DNA of 32,576 nucleotides, taken from Cyclobacteriaceae bacterium. GTDB taxonomy: Bacteria; Bacteroidota; Bacteroidia; Cytophagales; Cyclobacteriaceae. Below the pieces are notes generated by a model. That model was not told where the DNA came from. It did not search any database and worked only from the letters and a program-made list of their open reading frames with translations. The stretch spans positions 1 through 32,576 of the forward strand of contig JALOMY010000003.1 of the NCBI GenBank assembly GCA_025455225.1, given 5' to 3'. Shown piece by piece: positions 25,953-32,576 of this stretch. Position numbers and translations under genes: made by a program. The stretch's first letter is position 1, and every line of letters begins with the position of its first letter.

Positions 25953-27836
25953 TTAATGCTTTTCGCCTTCAACCACAATCGCTCCGTGACCACCGGAAGT
26001 CTCCAGTTTAATCATCTCATTCTCATGAGGTAGGTTAGACTCAGGAGTCTCGGAATATGGAACAGTCTGAGGGATATAATCATCTTTAGCCCCTGGCTTG
26101 CTGTAATCATAGGGCCAACGGTACACAGCTGGTATTTCACCCGGCCAGTTGCCATGACCCGGCAAACGAGGTGTAGTCCACTCAAGTGTAGTTGATTTCC
26201 AGGGGTTAGCCGAAGCCAGTTTCCCTCTGAAAATACTGTAGAAAAAGTTAAACAAGAAGATCAATTGTGCTGTAAGCGTAAACACAGCTGCAATGCTAAC
26301 CAGGGTATTTAAATCCGTAAACCCGCTGAAGGTCTCAAAATTGGTAAACGAATAATATCTTCTTGGGAAACCCGCTATTCCAATATAGTGCATTGGGAAA
26401 AACACCATGTAAACGCCTACGAACGATAACCAGAAGTGAATGTATCCCAGCTTTTCATTCATCATCCTTCCAAACATTTTCGGGAACCAATGGTAAATAC
26501 CGGCCAGCATTCCAAAGAATGAAGCGCTACCCATTACCAGGTGGAAGTGTGCAACAACGAAATAGGTATCATGTAACTGAATATCGATGGCTGAATTGCC
26601 CAGGAAAATTCCAGTAATACCACCCGTTAAGAAGAATGACACAAGACCGATTGAAAACAACATTGCCGATGTAAACCGGATGTTGCCCTTCCAAAGTGTT
26701 GTTACATAATTGAAGATCTTAACAGCTGATGGAACTGCGATAATCAAGGTTAACAACATGAAGATGGAACCGAGGAATGGGTTCATTCCGGTAACAAACA
26801 TATGATGCGCCCAAACTATAAAGGAAAGTATTGCAATAAATAACATGGAACCAATCATCGCTTTATAACCGAAAATAGGTTTACGAGAATTGGTAGCAAT
26901 AATTTCAGAAGTAATACCCAGCGCAGGCAACAACACAATGTATACTTCAGGATGGCCCAGGAACCAGAATAAGTGCTGGAATAAGATGGGGCTACCCCCT
27001 ACATTAGTCAAAGCCTCACCACCAATGTAGATGTCAGAAAGGAAGAAACTGGTTCCGAAGCTACGATCAAAAATCAGCAATAAGGCAGCGGCAAACAGTA
27101 CCGGGAATGATAGTAACCCGATAATGGCTGTAAAGAAGAACGCCCAGATGGTAAGCGGCATACGCGTGAACGACATGCCGCGGGTACGCATATTAATCAC
27201 AGTGGTGATATAGTTGATACCGCCTAACAGGGTGCTGACAATAAACAAGGCCATGGCAACCAACCAAAGTGTCATTCCGAGCCCGGATCCCTGAATTGCC
27301 TGAGGCAAAGCACTGAGTGGTGGATAAACTGTCCAGCCACCGCCAGCAGGTCCTGTTTCCAGGAAGAATGAACTCATCATGACTACACTGGACAAAAAGA
27401 AGAACCAGTATGATAACATGTTCATAAATCCCGATGCCATATCACGTGCCCCGATTTGCAACGGAATAAGGAAATTTGAGAACGTACCACTTAATCCGGC
27501 AGTGAGCACAAAGAACACCATGATTGTTCCGTGCATGGTAACGAGGGCCAGATAAAATTCCGGATCGAGTTTTCCTTCCGGGGTAATCCAACCGCCAAGC
27601 ATCGGACGTAACCATTCCAGGCTCATATCGGGGAAACCCAACTGCAACCGGAAGATCACTGAAAGCAATCCACCGAAAAGTGCCCAAAACATCCCCGTGA
27701 TCAGGAATTGCTTGGCAATTACTTTATGATCCTGACTGAAAATATAGGTTGTCCAAAAATTGCCCTCATGATGCTCATGCTCATGATCATCATGGTGGTG
27801 TACATCAATGTTGGTGTGAGTATGTGTTGTTGCCAT
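25953..27836 (-). CDS. ctaD: Cytochrome c oxidase subunit I
   Basis: FWFLGHPEVYIVLLPALGI, LHDTYFVVAHFHLVMG and about 12 TM segments; His-rich N-terminus. Confidence 0.97.
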   Translation of the reverse strand: MATTHTHTNIDVHHHDDHEHEHHEGNFWTTYIFSQDHKVIAKQFLITGMFWALFGGLLSVIFRLQLGFPDMSLEWLRPMLGGWITPEGKLDPEFYLALVTMHGTIMVFFVLTAGLSGTFSNFLIPLQIGARDMASGFMNMLSYWFFFLSSVVMMSSFFLETGPAGGGWTVYPPLSALPQAIQGSGLGMTLWLVAMALFIVSTLLGGINYITTVINMRTRGMSFTRMPLTIWAFFFTAIIGLLSFPVLFAAALLLIFDRSFGTSFFLSDIYIGGEALTNVGGSPILFQHLFWFLGHPEVYIVLLPALGITSEIIATNSRKPIFGYKAMIGSMLFIAILSFIVWAHHMFVTGMNPFLGSIFMLLTLIIAVPSAVKIFNYVTTLWKGNIRFTSAMLFSIGLVSFFLTGGITGIFLGNSAIDIQLHDTYFVVAHFHLVMGSASFFGMLAGIYHWFPKMFGRMMNEKLGYIHFWLSFVGVYMVFFPMHYIGIAGFPRRYYSFTNFETFSGFTDLNTLVSIAAVFTLTAQLIFLFNFFYSIFRGKLASANPWKSTTLEWTTPRLPGHGNWPGEIPAVYRWPYDYSKPGAKDDYIPQTVPYSETPESNLPHENEMIKLETSGGHGAIVVEGEKH

Positions 27837-27849
27837 GTCGTTGATAATC

Positions 27850-28932
27850 TTAATTTGAACCTACTGCCGTCTGAGTTGCCTGAACAAAAGCATCGTTATC
27901 GACCGGTATACCTGCTTTAATCATAGCTGATTCCCTCAGGCTAGCCGGTACATTCTTCAAATAATCAGGATTTTGCTTTAACCAGGCTTCTTGTTCCATC
28001 TTCCATTTTTCAAAATCTTCTGGTGTATCAACTACTACCGGCATCTTCATGGAAAAATGTCCTTTTCCACAAATTTCAGTGCAGGCAAGTTCATAGTTAA
28101 AATCAGGATTGCCCAATTCATCACGCATCTCTTTGGTAGTTTTGGTTGCGGTGAATTTGAATTGAGTAGGCATCCCCGGAACAGCATCCATTTTCACCCG
28201 GAAATGAGGAAGAAATACACTGTGTAAAACATCTTTTGCTCTTATTTTCAAGAGTACTTCCTTTCCTTTAGGTATGTGCAGTTCTAAGGATTTAAAATCA
28301 TCATAGGTATTATTATCGGTAAGGACAAGACCAAATTCGTTGATTGCATCAATCTTCTGATAATGGTACTCGCCAAGCACTTTATCTTTTCCCGGATACC
28401 GTGCGGTCCAGGCAAATTGCTGGGCAATTACTTCAATAACTTCCGCATCCTCAGAAGCAGGTGAGGTTATATCGTTCCACGCACGCAAGCCTGTGAATAT
28501 CAACACGGCCAATACGATGGCCGGAATAATCGTCCATGCTAACTCCAGATAATGGTTATCCGGATAGAAAGTTGCCTTTCTTCCCTCTTTATACTGGTAT
28601 TGATATATGAATACGAATTTAATTATGCTGATAATTGTGAAGGCAACTACTGTAACACCCATTGTAATCCAGAATAATGTATCTGTCCAGGCGCCATGCT
28701 CGGATGCAATGGGCAATGTATACTTATCGAAATTCGCATACGAATACCAGAAAAATCCTGTAAAACCAAAGATTGCGAAGAGCAGAAAAAGCATCGCATT
28801 GATGCTGTTGCTGCTGTCTACCTCACCTTCTTTCTTTCCCTTTGCTACACTTACCAGGTTACTGATTCTGAAAATCATATACAGAATAGTCAGAACCAGA
28901 ATTACACCAAGAACAACAATCAGAGTCATCAT
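27850..28932 (-). CDS. ctaC: Cytochrome c oxidase subunit II
   Basis: Two TM segments and CuA motif ACTEICGKGHFSMKM; no C-terminal CxxCH. Confidence 0.95.
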   Translation of the reverse strand: MMTLIVVLGVILVLTILYMIFRISNLVSVAKGKKEGEVDSSNSINAMLFLLFAIFGFTGFFWYSYANFDKYTLPIASEHGAWTDTLFWITMGVTVVAFTIISIIKFVFIYQYQYKEGRKATFYPDNHYLELAWTIIPAIVLAVLIFTGLRAWNDITSPASEDAEVIEVIAQQFAWTARYPGKDKVLGEYHYQKIDAINEFGLVLTDNNTYDDFKSLELHIPKGKEVLLKIRAKDVLHSVFLPHFRVKMDAVPGMPTQFKFTATKTTKEMRDELGNPDFNYELACTEICGKGHFSMKMPVVVDTPEDFEKWKMEQEAWLKQNPDYLKNVPASLRESAMIKAGIPVDNDAFVQATQTAVGSN

Positions 28933-28944
28933 ACTGCTTTCAAA

Positions 28945-30300
28945 TTAAATGTGGTGATGGAGGCTTTCTTCTAATAAAGGATGGTTCTTGCCAAAGAGGG
29001 GCATTTTGGACAAGCTGGATAATGTTATCCATAAGAACGCAGCCAGGAAGATGAATGCCGTACCGATTTCGAGAAGCCCTAATCCCCCCTGCTCTTTCAT
29101 CACACCCGGTGTAACCATATTGTAAAAATCAAACCAATGTCCAACAATGATAATCGGACAAACCAGTTTCAACATTGATAAATGGCGTTTTGCATCTCTC
29201 GTCATTAATAACAGGAACGGAAGCACAAAGTTCAGGATCAAATTGGCAAAAAAGATCCAACTGTACGGACTGGTACGCATGCGTTCAATGAAGTATACAG
29301 TTTCTTCAGGAATATGCGCATAGTAGATCAACAGGAACTGTCCGAACCAGATGTACGTCCAGAAAATCGAGAACGCAAAAACAAATTTACCCAGATCATG
29401 AAGATGGTTCGAATTAACAATCTTGAGATAACCTGCCTCTTTCAAGCTAGCCACAATTAGCGTAATCAAAGCAAGGCCGGTTACCCACCAACTGGCAAAA
29501 ACATACCAGCCGAACATGGTACTGAACCAATGGGTGTCAATACTCATTACCCAATCCCAGGCAGATACCGAAGAACTTACCGCGAAGAACACCAGGAACC
29601 AGGCTGAGATGCTGCGGTTTTTGTACCAATGTTTTGTATCCGCGTCAAGATCTTCAGCCATCATGTTCTTTTTTATCATGGTAAAGAACCAATACCACAT
29701 GCCGAAGAAGATTACCATACGGGCGATAAAGAATATAGGGAAACCACCGGCTTCACCGGGCCAGAAAAAATAAGGAGCTTTTTCCGCAATTATGGTATCG
29801 TAGGAACCACTGTTCTCATCATATAAATAACTGTGGGTCCAATGGAAAATATCATGATTGGTTACAAACCATAGAACCAGGGTAAGTAATCCGGCAATCG
29901 GAATCCAATGGCCCATAGCCAGCGGAATTCGCTTAAGGCCTGCAGACCAACCCGCCTGGGCGGCAAACTGAATGGCTACGAAGAACAATCCAATGATACC
30001 AAGACCAACAAAAAAGACGTTGTTCATCCACAGCGTAGTTAAAATACGCTTGATCCACGGAGCGGTTTCATGATGTTCACCTGAGGCATGTTCAGCAGCT
30101 GCGCTTTCATCAGCAGCGGCTACAAGTTTTTCAACCATAACACCGGCATGACCTCCTGAGCCCTCGGAGTGATCAGCACTTCGGGCAAAAAATACTCCGG
30201 CAATAAATAACACGATGCCAATAGCTAATAAAATAATAAGCTTCTTTTTGGCCTCCTGTGTGAAAACAAATTTTTCTTCCGCTATTGTTGAATGACCCAT
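28945..30300 (-). CDS. actF: Alternative Complex III subunit ActF (quinol:cytochrome c oxidoreductase membrane subunit)
   Basis: Polytopic protein downstream of actC-D-E: VSAWDWVMSIDTHWFSTMFGWYVFASWWVTGLALI. Confidence 0.88.
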   Translation of the reverse strand: MGHSTIAEEKFVFTQEAKKKLIILLAIGIVLFIAGVFFARSADHSEGSGGHAGVMVEKLVAAADESAAAEHASGEHHETAPWIKRILTTLWMNNVFFVGLGIIGLFFVAIQFAAQAGWSAGLKRIPLAMGHWIPIAGLLTLVLWFVTNHDIFHWTHSYLYDENSGSYDTIIAEKAPYFFWPGEAGGFPIFFIARMVIFFGMWYWFFTMIKKNMMAEDLDADTKHWYKNRSISAWFLVFFAVSSSVSAWDWVMSIDTHWFSTMFGWYVFASWWVTGLALITLIVASLKEAGYLKIVNSNHLHDLGKFVFAFSIFWTYIWFGQFLLIYYAHIPEETVYFIERMRTSPYSWIFFANLILNFVLPFLLLMTRDAKRHLSMLKLVCPIIIVGHWFDFYNMVTPGVMKEQGGLGLLEIGTAFIFLAAFLWITLSSLSKMPLFGKNHPLLEESLHHHI

Positions 30301-30339
30301 GTTCTATAGTGTTAACTCCTTTTGAGTAGAATTCAATTA

Positions 30340-31008
30340 TTATTTCTGTAATGTCTTTACGTAACGGGCAATTTTCCACCGGTCTTCAGGACTGATCTGT
30401 GATCCATGCGGAGCCATCAAACCTTTGCCTGCAGTAATTACATGAAATATATGTCCTTCTGTAATGTCTTTATAGGCATCACCTTTCAGGTTGGCAACCC
30501 CGGCATAGGCACTGCGCTCAACACCATCAACCGTAACACCGGTAGCTACTTTTCCATCACCTTCACCCTTAGGCCCATGGCAATGATTGCAGTAACTAAT
30601 ATAAAGAGCTTTACCTTCATCAAGTAGCTGCTTGTTGTCAATACCTTCGAAAGGACTTACCATTTTAGCCGCGATCTCCAGGCTGTCTTTTGGAAGACGG
30701 TAAGGAAGCGATCCGAATTTATTTCGGCTTACTGTATTCGGAGCGGGTAAACGCATATTCATCCGGTACGGATTAAGTCCGTTTGAATTATAAAATTCTG
30801 CATGCCCGTCTTCGTATTCAATGGAAGTTAACCAACGGCCTGCATCCGGGTCGGTGATCTGTGTATACGGTTCATAGGCAACCGAATGATACATATTGGG
30901 TGAATACTCTAAACCGGGATTATCACCGCCAGCCTTACAGGAAACAAGTAGAATGGCAGCCAGGCCCAGAACCAGAGTATAAGTAAAGTTCATCATGATC
31001 TTCTTCAT
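30340..31008 (-). CDS. actE: ActE monoheme cytochrome c lipoprotein of Alternative Complex III
   Basis: ATG at 31008 gives MKKIMMNFTYTLVLGLAAILLVSCKAGG (lipobox) and CNHCHGPKGEGDG (CxxCH). The longer listed start overlaps actD. Confidence 0.88.
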   Translation of the reverse strand: MKKIMMNFTYTLVLGLAAILLVSCKAGGDNPGLEYSPNMYHSVAYEPYTQITDPDAGRWLTSIEYEDGHAEFYNSNGLNPYRMNMRLPAPNTVSRNKFGSLPYRLPKDSLEIAAKMVSPFEGIDNKQLLDEGKALYISYCNHCHGPKGEGDGKVATGVTVDGVERSAYAGVANLKGDAYKDITEGHIFHVITAGKGLMAPHGSQISPEDRWKIARYVKTLQK

Positions 31009-31012
31009 AGAA

Positions 31013-31543
31013 TTATTCAAAACTCTTTTCGTTAACTTCAACTGCCCCACTTTCTGATAAGATGCGTTTAATATCATCTTTGGTTTTTCCACCGTTTACG
31101 GCCAGATCAACAGCCATGATATGCATGTCCTGCGTGCTTCGGATATCAAATTGACGGGGCCACTTATAAGGTTTCATGTCGCTCACAATCATGAAAGTGC
31201 CCACCATGCCAAGGGCTGACAAGAGCACGGTTAATTCAAAGGTTACGGGTATAAACGGAGGAAGTGATGCAAAATTCTTTCCCCCAATGATCATGGGCCA
31301 GTCAAATCCAAGCATCCAGAACTGCAACAAAAGGGCAAGGCTGGTACCAGTCATTCCGAAAATAAAGGCAGCAATAGGTAAACGCGTACGCTTATATCCC
31401 AAAGCTTCATCGATTCCGTGAACCGGGAAAGGCGAGTAAACTTCCTCGATTTTAATTCCGCTTGCGCGGACTTTTTTTATGCCGCTCAGAAGAACATCCT
31501 CGTCATTGAAAACACCTACAACAAAATGCTTGTTTGCATCCAT
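31013..31543 (-). CDS. actD: ActD (DUF3341) subunit of Alternative Complex III
   Basis: VVGVFNDEDVLLSGIKKVRASGIKIEEVYSPFPVHGIDEALGYKRTRLPIAAFIFG. Confidence 0.92.
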   Translation of the reverse strand: MDANKHFVVGVFNDEDVLLSGIKKVRASGIKIEEVYSPFPVHGIDEALGYKRTRLPIAAFIFGMTGTSLALLLQFWMLGFDWPMIIGGKNFASLPPFIPVTFELTVLLSALGMVGTFMIVSDMKPYKWPRQFDIRSTQDMHIMAVDLAVNGGKTKDDIKRILSESGAVEVNEKSFE

Positions 31544-31556
31544 GATTTATTGCTTT

Positions 31557-32576
31557 TCAGAGGTTGATTTTAAAATGCATAGTCCAGCTGGAGGGAATGT
31601 AATCGCGATGTATGGACGTTACAATGATTACAAATCGCTCAAACCACATACCGATGTTCACAACAATGGAGAGCACAAAAGTGGCCACAATGCTGGTCCG
31701 GATTTTCTTAATCCAGAAAAGCTGCGGGCTGATTACATTACACGTCATCATTGACCAGTATGCCCATGCATACGGACCTACAACACGGTTATAAAAGGCA
31801 TAACCTTCATACGGTACGCGTGAATACCAGGAAATAAATAATTCAGTGATGTAGGCAATACCCACAATTGAACCTGTTATGATGATGATAATATTCATCA
31901 ACTCAATGTGGTAGATGGTTATGTAGTCTTCGAGCTTAAATACCTTACGGGTAACCAATAATAAAGTCAATACCATGGCAAACCCAGAGAAAATTGCACC
32001 TGCAACGAAATAGGGAGGGAAGATGGTGGTGTGCCAACCAGGAATTACCGAAGTGGCAAAGTCCATGGATACAATGGTATGAACAGATAATACAAGTGGC
32101 GTAGACAAACCGGCAAGAATGAGCGCAACGGATTCGTAACGCATCCAGGTCTTAGCTCCTCCTTGCCATCCAAAACTGAGAGCATTATAAGCCAAGGCAC
32201 GAATTTTATTTCCTTGTGCAACAGCCCGGTCGCGGATAACAGCGAAATCCGGTATCAAACCCATGTACCAGAAAACAAGGGAAACCGTAAAGTAGGTTGA
32301 GATCGCAAATACGTCCCAAAGCAAAGGAGAGTTGAAGTTTACCCACAATGATCCAAAGGTATTGGGTAACGGCAATGCCCAATAGAATCCTAACCACAAA
32401 CGTCCCATGTGAAATCCAGGGAAGCTTGCCGCACAAATTACCGCAAAGATGGTCATGGCTTCAGCAGCACGGTTGATAGACATTCTCCAACGCTGGCGGA
32501 ACAACAAAAGAATAGCTGAGATCAGAGTACCTGCGTGACCAATACCGACCCACCATACGAAGTTGGTGATGTCCCA
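31557..32576 (-). CDS. actC: ActC (NrfD/PsrC-like polytopic subunit), 5'-truncated by window edge
   Basis: The frame stays open to 32576 ([42 protein letters not shown]...). The M at 32507 is an internal TTG. Confidence 0.92.
   Translation of the reverse strand, partial: WDITNFVWWVGIGHAGTLISAILLLFRQRWRMSINRAAEAMTIFAVICAASFPGFHMGRLWLGFYWALPLPNTFGSLWVNFNSPLLWDVFAISTYFTVSLVFWYMGLIPDFAVIRDRAVAQGNKIRALAYNALSFGWQGGAKTWMRYESVALILAGLSTPLVLSVHTIVSMDFATSVIPGWHTTIFPPYFVAGAIFSGFAMVLTLLLVTRKVFKLEDYITIYHIELMNIIIIITGSIVGIAYITELFISWYSRVPYEGYAFYNRVVGPYAWAYWSMMTCNVISPQLFWIKKIRTSIVATFVLSIVVNIGMWFERFVIIVTSIHRDYIPSSWTMHFKINL

Noticed and set aside
28607-28974. Plus-strand ORFs (113 and 92 aa) antisense to coxII
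   Set aside because: Antisense to a well-supported CDS; no domain signal.
31013-31092. Upstream extension of actE overlapping actD
   Set aside because: The ATG at 31008 gives a standard lipoprotein signal and begins 5 nt past the actD stop region, so the extension is unlikely.
1-32576. CRISPR arrays, insertion sequences, tRNA or rRNA genes
   Set aside because: No regularly spaced repeats, transposase-like ORFs or recognisable structural RNA were seen by eye.

Overview
This is a chromosomal segment whose proteins look like Bacteroidetes, probably Cytophagales-like; that lineage call is inferred from protein flavour only. The right ~11 kb is a minus-strand respiratory operon. It holds Alternative Complex III genes (actC partial, actD, actE, actF), then cytochrome c oxidase subunits II and I, heme A synthase, heme O synthase, two subunit III genes and subunit IV, and it ends at a clear intrinsic-terminator-like hairpin. 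Beyond the hairpin lie an SCO-like protein, a DUF420/CtaM-like protein, a small CxxC membrane protein, a 1224-aa (1214 aa from the likelier start) NtrY-like histidine kinase and a secreted DsrE-like protein. The left half is mostly housekeeping and accessory genes: SPFH/PH-like/RHH trio, LOG family, menC, queA, an orphan three-module TIR-like protein, terC, a DinB/YfiT-like protein, a YheT-like hydrolase, an SRAP (YedK/HMCES) homologue, ispG, an SDR and an MlaE/MlaF-type ABC pair. I saw no CRISPR array, transposon, rRNA or tRNA. The best candidates for something undescribed are four. (1) An SRAP homologue in which Cys2 and two other catalytic positions appear replaced. (2) An orphan TIR / DUF4062-like / TIR-like protein with no NTPase partner and apparently no catalytic Glu. 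(3) An SCO-like protein in the cox locus without the CxxxC copper motif. (4) A 51-aa RHH-like protein, absent from the ORF track, encoded behind an SPFH protein. Family calls are from recalled motifs; no searches were run.
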